Below, piece after piece: positions 17,468 to 25,421 of a stretch of DNA of 64,000 nucleotides (within the stretch, counting starts at the first letter, position 1; the number at the start of each line of letters is the position of its first letter). The DNA lies in the NCBI RefSeq assembly GCF_003265325.1, contig NZ_QGNX01000001.1, positions 124,001 to 188,000 on the forward strand, given 5' to 3'. The notes below the pieces were generated by a model. That model saw nothing but the letters and a program-made list of their open reading frames with translations. It was not told where the DNA came from and searched no databases. This stretch comes from Oceanibium sediminis. GTDB lineage: Bacteria > Pseudomonadota > Alphaproteobacteria > Rhodobacterales > Rhodobacteraceae. The position numbers and the translations under genes are program-made.

Positions 17468-18439
17468 TCAGCCCCGGCCGTGGGGCGCGGACCAGTCCGC
17501 TTTGGGCAGCTGCGGGATGATGCGATACGGGTTGATCGAGTCGTGGCTGGCGAAATAGTGCGCCGGGTAGTCGTCGAAAAACACCGTGCCGGATATCCCG
17601 GGATGCTGGTACAACTCCCGCGCATAGGCCCAGAGGTTGGGCATCTCGACCAGGCGGTTGCGGCTGCACTTGAAGTGGAAGTGATAGACCAGGTCGAAGC
17701 GCGCCAGCGTCGGGAACAGCCTCCAGTCCGCCTCGGTCAGGCGATCGCCCAGCAGGTAGCGCTGGGTCGAGAGCAGTTCCTCGAGCCAGTCGAGCGTCTC
17801 GAAGACATCGGCCACCGCGGCGTCATAGGCCGACTGCGACCGGGCGAAACCGGCGCGATAGACGCCGTTGTTGAACGTACGGTAGATCCGCGCGTTGATC
17901 CTGTCGATCTGCTCGCGCAGCCCGGCGGGGCAGTAATCGTCGGTATTGCCGGTCAGCCCGTCGAAGGCGCTGTTGAACATGCGGATGATCTCGGCGCTTT
18001 CGTTCGAGACGATGGTCTGCCGCTGCTTGTCCCACAGGATCGGCACCGTGGCGCGCGTTGTGACGGCGGGATCGGCCTGCTGGTAGATTTCGCGCAGGTA
18101 GCGGCGGCCCGTCAGGCTGTCCTCGCGCCCCTCGGTGCCCGGTGCGAACTCCCACCCGGAGTCGAGCATCAGCGGAATGACGGAATCGACGCTGATCATG
18201 TCCGTCAGCCCCTTGAGGGCGCGGAAGATCAGCGTGCGATGCGCCCAGGGGCAGGCTGTCGAGACGTAAAGATGGTATCGGCCCGCCTCTGCCTTGAAAC
18301 CGCCGACGCCGCTGGGACCGGGGGCGCCATCGGGGGTGATCCAGTTGCGAAACGACGATTCATTGCGCTGAAACGCGCCCGACGCGCTGATGGCCGCCCC
18401 CGAATCGCTGTGCCATTTGCCTTCTATCAACTTTCCCAT
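17468..18439 (-). CDS. Glutathionyl-hydroquinone reductase (YqjG/Xi-class GST)
   Basis: 323 aa, the normal length for this class. The catalytic Cys63 lies in 'YVSTACPWAHRTLIF', the Xi-class signature. The C-terminal helical domain includes 'LGDRLTEADWRLFPTLARFDLVYHFHFKCS', also diagnostic. It reduces glutathionyl-hydroquinones to hydroquinones with glutathione, in the cytosol. Convergent with the receiver gene, 21 bases apart, and apparently monocistronic. Confidence 0.94.
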   Translation of the reverse strand: MGKLIEGKWHSDSGAAISASGAFQRNESSFRNWITPDGAPGPSGVGGFKAEAGRYHLYVSTACPWAHRTLIFRALKGLTDMISVDSVIPLMLDSGWEFAPGTEGREDSLTGRRYLREIYQQADPAVTTRATVPILWDKQRQTIVSNESAEIIRMFNSAFDGLTGNTDDYCPAGLREQIDRINARIYRTFNNGVYRAGFARSQSAYDAAVADVFETLDWLEELLSTQRYLLGDRLTEADWRLFPTLARFDLVYHFHFKCSRNRLVEMPNLWAYARELYQHPGISGTVFFDDYPAHYFASHDSINPYRIIPQLPKADWSAPHGRG

Positions 18440-18592
18440 GCGATCCCTCTTCTATGGTCGGTTCAAGATGTAGGTTCGATTCTGCCAGACGCCACAAGAC
18501 GGACTTGTTCCAGATCGGAAACACGGGAAAGTCCTTTGCGTATACGTCGAAAGAGGCTAAACCTCAGGCAGTTAGCGGTTGGGAGAGTTGAG

Positions 18593-18952
18593 ATGGATGT
18601 CACGATGCCCGAAGGCTTTGCAAGGCCTGTCCATCTGCATGAACGCGCCGGGTCCCGCGCCAGGAAGCCCAAGCCGATGAAGGTGCGCTGCTCGGGGGAC
18701 GATATCCCGGTGGCGGAATGGTGGGGCACCGGCTTTTCGACCGACGCCGCCGCGCCGCGCCTGTCCCGCGGCAATATCGAGATCCTGGTCGGCGGCAAGA
18801 TCGAGTATCGCGGCCTTGCCTACACCACGGGCGAGGAACGGGGCCGCCGCAGCTATGCCTTCAAGCACATGCAGGACGCCACGCAAGCCCAGCCGCTCGA
18901 TTACCCCGAGGTGCGTCCAAAGCCCACAGGTCTGATCACGCAAAAGCCCTGA
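18593..18952 (+). CDS. Hypothetical protein, 119 aa
   Basis: Start ATG at 18593, preceded by GGGAGAGTTG. The frame shows strong G/C at third codon positions, unlike the overlapping antisense frames, and it is compact and charged ('MPEGFARPVHLHERAGSRARKPKPMKVRCSG'-type N-terminus, 'IEILVGGKIEYRGLAYTTGEE' mid-protein). No signal peptide or membrane segment. I do not recognise a family. It lies 85 bases upstream of dgcN on the same strand but is probably a separate unit. Confidence 0.6.
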   Translation: MDVTMPEGFARPVHLHERAGSRARKPKPMKVRCSGDDIPVAEWWGTGFSTDAAAPRLSRGNIEILVGGKIEYRGLAYTTGEERGRRSYAFKHMQDATQAQPLDYPEVRPKPTGLITQKP

Positions 18953-19037
18953 ACTGGGTCTATCCCCGCAGCTAGAGTGACGCGAAGTCTGGGCACAGAT
19001 CCAGAATCACTCACTTTTTCAAGCGGAGACGACTTTC

Positions 19038-20033
19038 ATGATCAATGGCCCCTACTTGCTGTTCCTCGGCGATGCACCGGACCCTCTGGCCGCGAAAGTT
19101 GCGCAAGGCATCCGTGACTGGCGGCCCGACGCCAGCGTCGGGCAGTTGCGCCTTGCGGGCTGCAACGCGGACATGGGACTTGCGGACATGAGCGTGGCCG
19201 AGGCGGTCGACGCCGGGGCCAAGACGCTGGTGATCGGGGTGGCGAACCGGGGCGGCATGATTTCCGACACCTGGATCGAAGCGCTGATCGAGGCGCTGGA
19301 AGCCGGGCTCGACATCGCGTCGGGGCTGCACAACCTGCTGCGGGACGAGCCGCGCCTGGTGGAAGCCGCGAACCGCCTTGGCCGCCAGTTGCATGACGTG
19401 CGCATCCCGTCGGTGAAATACCCCATCGCCAACGGCAAGAAACGCACCGGCAAGCGGCTGCTGGCGATCGGCACCGATTGCTCCATCGGCAAGATGTACA
19501 CCGCCATCGCGATGGAGCGCGTGATGCTTGAGCGGGGCATGAAGGCGACCTTCCGCGCCACCGGGCAGACCGGCATCCTGATCACCGGCGACGGCGTGCC
19601 GCTCGATGCGGTGGTGGCCGATTTCATGGCTGGCGCGGTGGAATACCTGACGCCGGACAACGACGCCGACCACTGGGACCTGATCGAGGGACAGGGCAGC
19701 CTGTTCCACGCCTCCTACTCGGGCGTCACCATGGCGCTGATCCACGGCGGCCAGCCCGACGCGCTGATCCTCTGCCATGAGCCGACGCGCACCCACATGC
19801 GCGGGCTGCCGGACTACGCCCTGCCCTCGCTCGAGGAATTGCGCGACATCGGCCTGACCCTGGCGCAGGTGGTGAACAAGGGCGCGCAGGTGATCGGCAT
19901 CTCGGTCAACACCTCGGCCATGGAGCGTCCGGCGGCGGAAGCCTACCTGGCCGAGCTGGAGCAGCGCTTCGGCCTGCCGGCGGTGGACCCCTTCGCGCAA
20001 GGCGCGGACCGGCTGGTCGACGCGCTGCCATGA
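19038..20033 (+). CDS. dgcN: D-glutamate N-acetyltransferase DgcN (DUF1611)
   Basis: 331 aa, DUF1611 family. Visible blocks: 'LVIGVANRGGMISDTW', a P-loop-like 'LLAIGTDCSIGKMYTAIAMERVML', 'FRATGQTGILITGDGVPLDAVVADFMAGAVEYL' and 'IEGQGSLFHASYSGVTMALIHG'. In marine Gammaproteobacteria the DgcN-DgcA pair acetylates D-glutamate and then racemises N-acetyl-D-glutamate; the same gene pair is overlapping here (4 bases, ATGA). Start MINGPYLLFLGDAP with AAGCGGAGACG upstream. First gene of a three-gene operon with a racemase and a D-amino-acid transaminase. Naming rests on family and context. Confidence 0.85.
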   Translation: MINGPYLLFLGDAPDPLAAKVAQGIRDWRPDASVGQLRLAGCNADMGLADMSVAEAVDAGAKTLVIGVANRGGMISDTWIEALIEALEAGLDIASGLHNLLRDEPRLVEAANRLGRQLHDVRIPSVKYPIANGKKRTGKRLLAIGTDCSIGKMYTAIAMERVMLERGMKATFRATGQTGILITGDGVPLDAVVADFMAGAVEYLTPDNDADHWDLIEGQGSLFHASYSGVTMALIHGGQPDALILCHEPTRTHMRGLPDYALPSLEELRDIGLTLAQVVNKGAQVIGISVNTSAMERPAAEAYLAELEQRFGLPAVDPFAQGADRLVDALP

Positions 20034-20998
20034 CCATCACAGTACACCGCGACAGCCTTGCCCTGCGCGAGGCGTTCACCATCTCGCGCGGGTCGCGCAC
20101 CGCCGCCGAGGTGCTGCGCGTGACCATCACCCGCGACGGCGTCACCGGCCAGGGCGAATGCGTGCCCTACAAGCGCTATGGCGAAAGCATGGACAGCGTC
20201 GAGCAGGCCATACGTGCCCTGCCCCAGGACATCACCCGCGAAGAATTGCAGGATGCGCTGCCCGCCGGCGCGGCGCGCAACGCGGTGGACTGCGCGCTCT
20301 GGGACCTGGAGGCGAAGGCGGCGGGCAAGCCGGTCTGGGCCCTTGCCGGTCAACCCGAACCGGGGCCGGTGCAAACGGCGTTTACCCTGTCGCTCGGCTC
20401 ACCCGTCGCGATGCGCGCGCAGGCCAGCCGCCATGCCGCGCGCCCGCTGCTGAAGGTCAAGCTGGGCGCCGGGGCCGAGGATGCGGAGCGGATCCGCGCG
20501 GTACGCGCCGGCGCACCCGATGCGCGGATCATCGTCGACGCAAACGAGGGGTGGAGCCTTGAGGAATACAAGGCCCTGGCCCCTGAATTCGTCGCCCTAG
20601 GGGTGGAGCTGGTCGAACAGCCCCTGCCCGCCGGGCAGGATGAGGCCCTGCGCGGGATCGCGCGGCCCCTGCCCGTCTGCGCCGACGAAAGCTGCCATGA
20701 CCGCGCCTCTTTGCCGGACCTGCGGGGGAAGTACGACATGGTCAACATCAAGCTCGACAAGACCGGCGGCCTGACCGAGGCGCTGGCCCTGCGCGATGCC
20801 GCCGTGGCGGAAGGCTATGACATCATGATCGGCTGCATGGTCGGCTCGTCCCTGGCGATGGCGCCGGCCGTGCTGCTGGCGCAGGGCGCGACGGTGACCG
20901 ACCTGGACGGCCCGCTGCTGCTGGCGGAGGATCGCGATCCGCCACTGTTTTACGACGACAAGGGGGCTCACCCCGCAGATTCCCGGCTTTGGGGATAA
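20030..20998 (+). CDS. dgcA: N-acetyl-D-glutamate racemase DgcA (enolase superfamily)
   Basis: 322 aa. An enolase-superfamily fold of the dipeptide-epimerase branch: the catalytic KxK in 'LLKVKLGAG', metal ligands in 'IIVDANEGWSLEE', 'ELVEQPLPAG' and 'VCADESCHD', and the second catalytic Lys in 'VNIKLDKTGGLTEAL'. A dipeptide epimerase (L-Ala-D/L-Glu) is the alternative reading. Overlap with dgcN points to N-acetyl-D-glutamate to N-acetyl-L-glutamate conversion. Start ATG at 20030 overlaps the dgcN stop. Confidence 0.85.
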   Translation: MTITVHRDSLALREAFTISRGSRTAAEVLRVTITRDGVTGQGECVPYKRYGESMDSVEQAIRALPQDITREELQDALPAGAARNAVDCALWDLEAKAAGKPVWALAGQPEPGPVQTAFTLSLGSPVAMRAQASRHAARPLLKVKLGAGAEDAERIRAVRAGAPDARIIVDANEGWSLEEYKALAPEFVALGVELVEQPLPAGQDEALRGIARPLPVCADESCHDRASLPDLRGKYDMVNIKLDKTGGLTEALALRDAAVAEGYDIMIGCMVGSSLAMAPAVLLAQGATVTDLDGPLLLAEDRDPPLFYDDKGAHPADSRLWG

Positions 20999-21012
20999 GA
21001 AGGAGAAGGCGC

Positions 21013-21867
21013 ATGAGCCGTACCGTTTATGTGAATGGCGACTACCTGCCCGAGGAAGAGGCGAAGATCTCGGTCTTCGACCGGGGCTTCCTGATGGCCG
21101 ATGGCGTTTACGAGGTGACCTCGGTGCTGAAAGGCAAGCTGATCGACTTCCCCGGGCACATGGCGCGGCTCGACCGCTCGCTCGGGGAACTGGATCTGAC
21201 GCTTCCGGTCAGCCATGACGAGCTGCTCGCCATCCACCGCAAGCTGGTGGAGGCGAACAACATCGTCGAGGGCTTGATCTACATGCAGGTCACGCGCGGC
21301 GCGGCCGACCGGGACTTTACCTTCCCCGAAGACGCGACACCCAGCCTGGTGCTGTTCACCCAGAGCAAAGCGCTGATCGAGAACCCGGCGGCGGCGCGCG
21401 GCATCAAGGTGATCGCGGTGCCCGACCAGCGCTGGGCGCGGCGCGATATCAAGACCGTGCAGCTCCTGGCGCCCTCGCTGGCCAAGATGGAGGCGAAGCG
21501 CGCGGGCAAGGACGACGCCTGGATGATCGAGGACGGTTTCGTGACCGAGGGGACCTCGAACAACGCCTATATCGTGACCCGCGACGGGCGGATCATAACC
21601 CGCGACCTGTCAAACAGGATCCTGCACGGCATCACCCGCGCCGCTGTTCTGGCCTGTGCCCGCGACGCGCAGATGCAGGTGGAGGAACGCCCCTTCACCC
21701 TGTCCGAGGCGCAGGACGCGGCGGAGGCGTTCATCACCTCCGCCTCGGGCTTCGTCATGCCGGTGGTCGAGGTGGACGGCACCACGCTGGGCGACGGCAC
21801 GCCGGGGCCGGTCGCGAAACGGCTGCGCGAGATCTATATCGCCGAAAGCCTGAAACACGCGATCTGA
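21013..21867 (+). CDS. D-amino-acid transaminase (class IV aminotransferase)
   Basis: 284 aa. Fold-type IV PLP enzyme: 'VFDRGFLMADGVYEVTSVLKG' N-terminus, Schiff-base Lys147 in 'ARRDIKTVQLL', and 'WMIEDGFVTEGTSNNAYIV' binding the cofactor. These match D-alanine/D-amino-acid transaminases, which move the amino group of D-amino acids to 2-oxoglutarate, giving D-glutamate. Start ATG at 21013 with AAGAAGGAGAAGGCGC upstream, 14 bases after dgcA. Its product is the substrate of DgcN, so the operon reads as one pathway. A branched-chain or 4-amino-4-deoxychorismate enzyme is less likely. Confidence 0.88.
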   Translation: MSRTVYVNGDYLPEEEAKISVFDRGFLMADGVYEVTSVLKGKLIDFPGHMARLDRSLGELDLTLPVSHDELLAIHRKLVEANNIVEGLIYMQVTRGAADRDFTFPEDATPSLVLFTQSKALIENPAAARGIKVIAVPDQRWARRDIKTVQLLAPSLAKMEAKRAGKDDAWMIEDGFVTEGTSNNAYIVTRDGRIITRDLSNRILHGITRAAVLACARDAQMQVEERPFTLSEAQDAAEAFITSASGFVMPVVEVDGTTLGDGTPGPVAKRLREIYIAESLKHAI

Positions 21868-21875
21868 TGCGGACC

Positions 21876-21900
21876 AGGGTGGGTTGGGAAAACCCACCCT
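21876..21900. repeat. 10-bp perfect hairpin, REP-like, after the D-amino-acid operon
   Basis: AGGGTGGGTT-gggaa-AACCCACCCT, 8 bases after the transaminase stop, followed by ACCTTGG rather than a T-run. The sequence resembles dispersed 'GGGTGGGTT...AACCCACCC' palindromes common between genes in related genomes. It may act as a 3'-end stabiliser or factor-dependent terminator. Confidence 0.55.
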
Positions 21901-21930
21901 ACCTTGGCCGCGCCCTGCGTCTGCGTCGGC

Positions 21931-22401
21931 TCAGGGCTTTGCGGCGGTCGGCTGCGGCTCACCCGCGCGGGCGGCAAGCGCATCACGCGCTGCATCACAG
22001 ACGGCTGCGGGCGGCCGGCCCGGGCTACCCTGCTCCAACATCAGCGCGCGGGTCGTGGAATCCGCGATGCCCAGCGCATCCAGAAGCGCCGTCGCGATGG
22101 CGCGGCGCGCCTCGGGCTCGGGCAGGTTTTCCGCGTCGAGCGCCATCACATCCGACAACAACTGGCGGCGCAGTGTCAGCTCCTCGGCCACCAGCCCGTC
22201 GATGACGCTGGCGACGAGGTCCTGCTCTCCGCAGGCATTCAGCACCTCCAGCTGGGCGATCTGGCGGCGGATGCCGTCGAATTCCTCAAGGTAGCGGCTG
22301 GTGACATAGCCCATCACGCGCGCCGCGGGGTCCTGCTGCTGCGCGGGCAGGGCCGTCGCACTGGCGGCGAGGGCGGCGAGGGCAAGGATTGGCAGGCGCA
22401 T
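21931..22401 (-). CDS. Secreted hypothetical protein, 156 aa
   Basis: Signal peptide (MRLPILALAALAASATALPA) followed by a mainly helical, acidic region. Two cysteines (NACGEQD and AAVCDAARD) could form a disulfide in the periplasm. Sequence such as 'MGYVTSRYLEEFDGIRRQIAQLEVL' suggests amphipathic helices. No known family recognised. Divergent from pncA, with about 130 bases between. The assignment as a gene is supported by signal peptide, third-position G/C bias and a GGAGA near the start. Confidence 0.65.
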   Translation of the reverse strand: MRLPILALAALAASATALPAQQQDPAARVMGYVTSRYLEEFDGIRRQIAQLEVLNACGEQDLVASVIDGLVAEELTLRRQLLSDVMALDAENLPEPEARRAIATALLDALGIADSTTRALMLEQGSPGRPPAAVCDAARDALAARAGEPQPTAAKP

Positions 22402-22531
22402 GGGGCTCTCCTATCGCGGTGGCTTCCTGCTCCTACCCCGCGCAGCCCCGCGTGTCACGCCGCGCCCGGCCTTGACCTTGCCAGTCGCAGTTGGGACAAC
22501 CGTGCGGAACAACAAGCGGGAGGGGACCGGA

Positions 22532-23125
22532 ATGTCCAAGGCGCTGATCGTGATCGATGTGCAAAACGACTTCTGCCCCGGCGGCGCACTGGCCGTGAGC
22601 GACGGCGACGCGGTGGTTCCGGTCATCAACGCGATGATGGAGGATTTCGACACTGTCCTCTACACGCAGGACTGGCACCCCGAAAACCACCTGTCCTTCG
22701 CCGACAACCACCCCGGCGCCGAGCCGTTTTCCACCACCGTCCTGCCCTATGGTACCCAAGTCCTGTGGCCCGCGCATTGCGTGCAGGGAACCGACGGGGC
22801 GGCGTTCCACAAGGACTTGCGCCTGATGGGCGACCTGGTGATCCGCAAGGGCTTCCGCCCGGAAATCGACAGCTACTCCGCGTTTTTCGAGAATGACCAG
22901 ACCACGCGCACCGGGCTGGCCGGGTACCTGCGCGACCGCGGCATCACCGAACTGACCTTCGCCGGGCTGGCCACGGATTTCTGCGTGGCCTGGTCCGCGC
23001 TCGACGCGGTGAAGGAAGGGTTCTCGGCAACCGTCCGGATGGACGCCTGCCGCGCGATCGACCTTGACGGCTCGCTCGACGCGGCGGTGGCCAACCTGAA
23101 ATCCGCCGGGGTGACCCTGGCATGA
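22532..23125 (+). CDS. pncA: Nicotinamidase
   Basis: 197 aa. Isochorismatase-fold hydrolase with the nicotinamidase catalytic triad: Asp9 in 'ALIVIDVQNDFCPGGAL', a Lys in 'LVIRKGFRPEIDSYSAFF', and Cys in 'GLATDFCVAWSA'; metal-binding residues lie in 'YTQDWHPENHLSF'. It hydrolyses nicotinamide to nicotinate. Start ATG at 22532 with GGGAGGGGACCGG upstream, although the frame is open to 22400. The stop overlaps the pncB start (ATGA), giving direct coupling of the two steps of NAD salvage. Confidence 0.96.
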   Translation: MSKALIVIDVQNDFCPGGALAVSDGDAVVPVINAMMEDFDTVLYTQDWHPENHLSFADNHPGAEPFSTTVLPYGTQVLWPAHCVQGTDGAAFHKDLRLMGDLVIRKGFRPEIDSYSAFFENDQTTRTGLAGYLRDRGITELTFAGLATDFCVAWSALDAVKEGFSATVRMDACRAIDLDGSLDAAVANLKSAGVTLA

Positions 23126-24414
23126 TCGACCTGGCCAAACGCGTCCACGACCACACCTGGAAGATCGACCCGGTCGTCCGCTCGCTTCTGGATACGGATT
23201 TCTACAAGCTCTTGATGGCGCAGACCGTGCAGAAGCGCCATGCCGACGTGCAGGTGACCTTCAGCCTGATCAACCGCTCCAAGGACGTGCCCCTGGCCAA
23301 GCTGATCGACGAGGGCGAGCTGCGCGAGCAGCTGGACCACGTGCGCACCCTGCGCCTCAGCCGGGGGGAGGTGACCTGGCTGCGCGGCAACACCTTCTAC
23401 GGTAAGCAGCGCATGTTCACCCCCGAATTCATCGAGTGGTTCGAGGCGTTCCGCATGCCCCCCTACCACCTTGAGCGGGTCGAGGATCAGTACGAGCTGA
23501 CCTTCGAAGGCCCCTGGCCCGACGTGATGCTGTGGGAAGTCCCGGCCCTCGCGATCCTGATGGAGCTGCGCTCACGCGCGGTGCTGCGCCACATGGGCAA
23601 GCTGGACCTGCAGGTGCTCTACGCCCGCGCCATGACCCGGGTGTGGGAAAAGATCCAGGCGCTGAGCGCGCTGCCGAACCTGCGGATCTCGGACTTCGGG
23701 ACGCGGCGGCGGCATGGGTTCCTGTGGCAGGACTGGTGCGTGCAGGCGATGATCGAAGGGCTGGGGGACCGCTTCACCGGCACCTCCAACTGCCTGATCG
23801 CGCTGAGGCGCGAGGTGGAGGCGATCGGCACCAACGCCCATGAACTGCCCATGGTCTATGCCGCCCTGGCCGAGGATGACCGGGCGCTGGCCTCCAGCCC
23901 TTACAGGGTGCTGGAAAACTGGCAGAAGGACTATGACGGCAACCTGCTGATCATCCTGCCCGACACCTACGGGTCCGAGGTTTTCCTGCGCCGCGCGCCG
24001 GCGTGGATGTCCACCTGGACGGGGATCAGGATCGATTCCGGCGACCCGGCCACCGGGGCGGAAAACGCCATCGCCTGGTGGAAGTCGAACGGCCAGGACC
24101 CGCGGGGCAAGCTGGTGATCTTCTCCGACGGGCTGGACGTGGACAAGATCACCGAGCTTTACGCACGGTTCGACGGGCGGGTGAAACTGGGCTTCGGTTG
24201 GGGCACCCTGCTGACCAACGATTTCCGCGGCTTTGCGCCGGACGACGGGCTTAAGCCCTTCAGCCTTGTCTGCAAGGCGATCAGCGCGAATGGCAGCCCG
24301 ACGGTGAAGCTGTCGGACAATGTCGCGAAGGCCATGGGCCCGGACGCGGAAATCGCCCGCTACAAGCGCGTGTTCAACATGGAAACCCAGCAGGAGGCGG
24401 AGCTGATCGTCTGA
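23122..24414 (+). CDS. pncB: Nicotinate phosphoribosyltransferase
   Basis: 430 aa, the usual length. The N-terminal 'SLLDTDFYKLLMAQTVQKRH' is diagnostic, with 'RISDFGTRRRHGFLWQDWCV', 'TGTSNCLIA', 'IRIDSGDPATGAENAIAWW' and 'KLGFGWGTLLTNDF' binding the substrates. It converts nicotinate and PRPP to nicotinate mononucleotide with ATP. Translationally coupled to pncA by a 4-base overlap. Confidence 0.96.
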   Translation: MIDLAKRVHDHTWKIDPVVRSLLDTDFYKLLMAQTVQKRHADVQVTFSLINRSKDVPLAKLIDEGELREQLDHVRTLRLSRGEVTWLRGNTFYGKQRMFTPEFIEWFEAFRMPPYHLERVEDQYELTFEGPWPDVMLWEVPALAILMELRSRAVLRHMGKLDLQVLYARAMTRVWEKIQALSALPNLRISDFGTRRRHGFLWQDWCVQAMIEGLGDRFTGTSNCLIALRREVEAIGTNAHELPMVYAALAEDDRALASSPYRVLENWQKDYDGNLLIILPDTYGSEVFLRRAPAWMSTWTGIRIDSGDPATGAENAIAWWKSNGQDPRGKLVIFSDGLDVDKITELYARFDGRVKLGFGWGTLLTNDFRGFAPDDGLKPFSLVCKAISANGSPTVKLSDNVAKAMGPDAEIARYKRVFNMETQQEAELIV

Positions 24415-24424
24415 TCCGCCCCAC

Positions 24425-24469
24425 CGGCCGCCGTGTCAGGGTCCGGTCCGCCGCACCTGGCGGCGGCCG
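24425..24469 (+). terminator. GC-rich stem-loop after pncB
   Basis: CGGCCGCCG (24425-24433) pairs with CGGCGGCCG (24461-24469) around a 27-base loop that itself contains CCGCC/GGCGG. There is no T-run, so it is a weak or Rho-assisted end, or a 3' stabiliser. Confidence 0.35.
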
Positions 24470-24478
24470 CGTAGAACG

Positions 24479-24718
24479 CTATCGTCCATCGTCGCAACGC
24501 CCGGCGCGGCCAGAAGCGGCGCGCGCGCGCGCGGCGGCAGCTGCGACGCAGGCTCCGCCCCGGGGGGCCGGGGCGGTGGCCATGAAATCCTCGGACAGGT
24601 TGTAGGCCTTCATGATCTGGCGATGCCGGTCGTCGATCAGGGCGATCAGGACCCGGTCGACCATGGCGCGGCGGCGGCTGCTGGCTTCTTCTTCTGTCAA
24701 ATCGCCGAATTCAAACAT
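24479..24718 (-). CDS. Small hypothetical protein, 79 aa
   Basis: From ATG 24718 the protein begins 'MFEFGDLTEEEASSRRRAMVDRVLIALIDDRHRQIMKAYNL' in outline: an acidic helix followed by a charged helix. The C-terminal 30 residues are Ala/Arg-rich and of low complexity. No signal peptide. A longer start at 24748 is possible but lacks a Shine-Dalgarno. A 27-base dyad sits 61 bases upstream. Not recognised; moderate support only. Confidence 0.4.
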   Translation of the reverse strand: MFEFGDLTEEEASSRRRAMVDRVLIALIDDRHRQIMKAYNLSEDFMATAPAPRGGACVAAAAARARAASGRAGRCDDGR

Positions 24719-24778
24719 CTTCTGGGCCCTTTGATGACTGTCCCCCATATGTGGCGCGGGGGGTCATGGCAGGCAACC

Positions 24779-24805
24779 GGCTAACAGCGTTAACGAATGT
24801 TAGCC
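24779..24805. promoter_or_regulatory. 27-bp dyad upstream of the small gene
   Basis: GGCTAACA (24779-24786) and TGTTAGCC (24798-24805) are perfect inverted arms around an 11-base spacer that contains the palindrome GTTAAC (24789-24794). The TTAAC elements resemble CtrA half sites, but the spacing of a second half is off. It looks like an operator. Confidence 0.4.
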
Positions 24806-24879
24806 TTTACAAGTCATGAACGGCGGAGGCCGGCGCAAGCGCGCCGGCCATCCCCGGGCTTTCGCGCCGCTGTCGTGCG

Positions 24880-25167
24880 TCAGCCGCACTCGCCCGCGGG
24901 GTCCGGCCGGCCCCGTGCCGCAAGGCGCCCGACGCTGCCGGTGCACAGGACCGCGATATTCACCGCCCCCTGGTCGTTAAGGGCGTCGCGGGTGAGTTTG
25001 CGGGACATGCTGCCGGCGGGCAGATCGACGGCGAGGATCACGGGCCCCGCGACGGCGGCCCCCCGATCGGCCTTGCGCGCCGCGCTGTCGGCATTGGCCG
25101 CGACAGAGGTGGCGAGCAGGACGCTCAGGGCAATGTTTGCGATGCGGGTTGTCAGGGCGGATGTCAT
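24880..25167 (-). CDS. Small secreted hypothetical protein, 95 aa
   Basis: The ATG at 25167 has GGAGAACAGC in front; the ATG four codons upstream (25179) is part of that Shine-Dalgarno region. Sec-type signal peptide 'MTSALTTRIANIALSVLLATSVAANA', then a short mature part with 'GPVILAVDLPAGSMSRKLTRDAL' and two cysteines (VLCTG, GECG). Periplasmic or secreted; no family recognised. Its promoter probably lies in the AT-richer DNA at 25180-25350, which also holds a palindrome. Confidence 0.55.
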   Translation of the reverse strand: MTSALTTRIANIALSVLLATSVAANADSAARKADRGAAVAGPVILAVDLPAGSMSRKLTRDALNDQGAVNIAVLCTGSVGRLAARGRPDPAGECG

Positions 25168-25245
25168 GCTGTTCTCCATGTGAGAGGTTTTCCAGGGCGA
25201 CGCATCTTCGCGTTCGTTGACCTGACCATAGCAAAGCCGCCTGCG

Positions 25246-25259
25246 CGGTAATGTTACCG
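25246..25259. promoter_or_regulatory. Palindrome in the AT-rich intergenic region
   Basis: CGGTAA-TG-TTACCG, 6-bp arms, about 80 bases upstream of the 95-aa secreted protein gene. On the minus strand a TATGGT element (possible -10) lies about 20 bases further toward the gene. The 254-base gap 25168-25421 contains no supported coding frame and is AT-rich around 25265-25340. Confidence 0.3.
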
Positions 25260-25421
25260 GCGCAACACCGAAACAAATTCATTCCGATTTTAGTTATTTT
25301 ATTTCAACGCGACTTGGGTGCCGCGACTTTTTACAAGGAAGGCTCGGGGAATACAGACCGGCGAGCGGCGACCCGCTGCATCGCCCGCGCAAGGCTGCGA
25401 AGCGGGAATGTGTCCCGGAAA

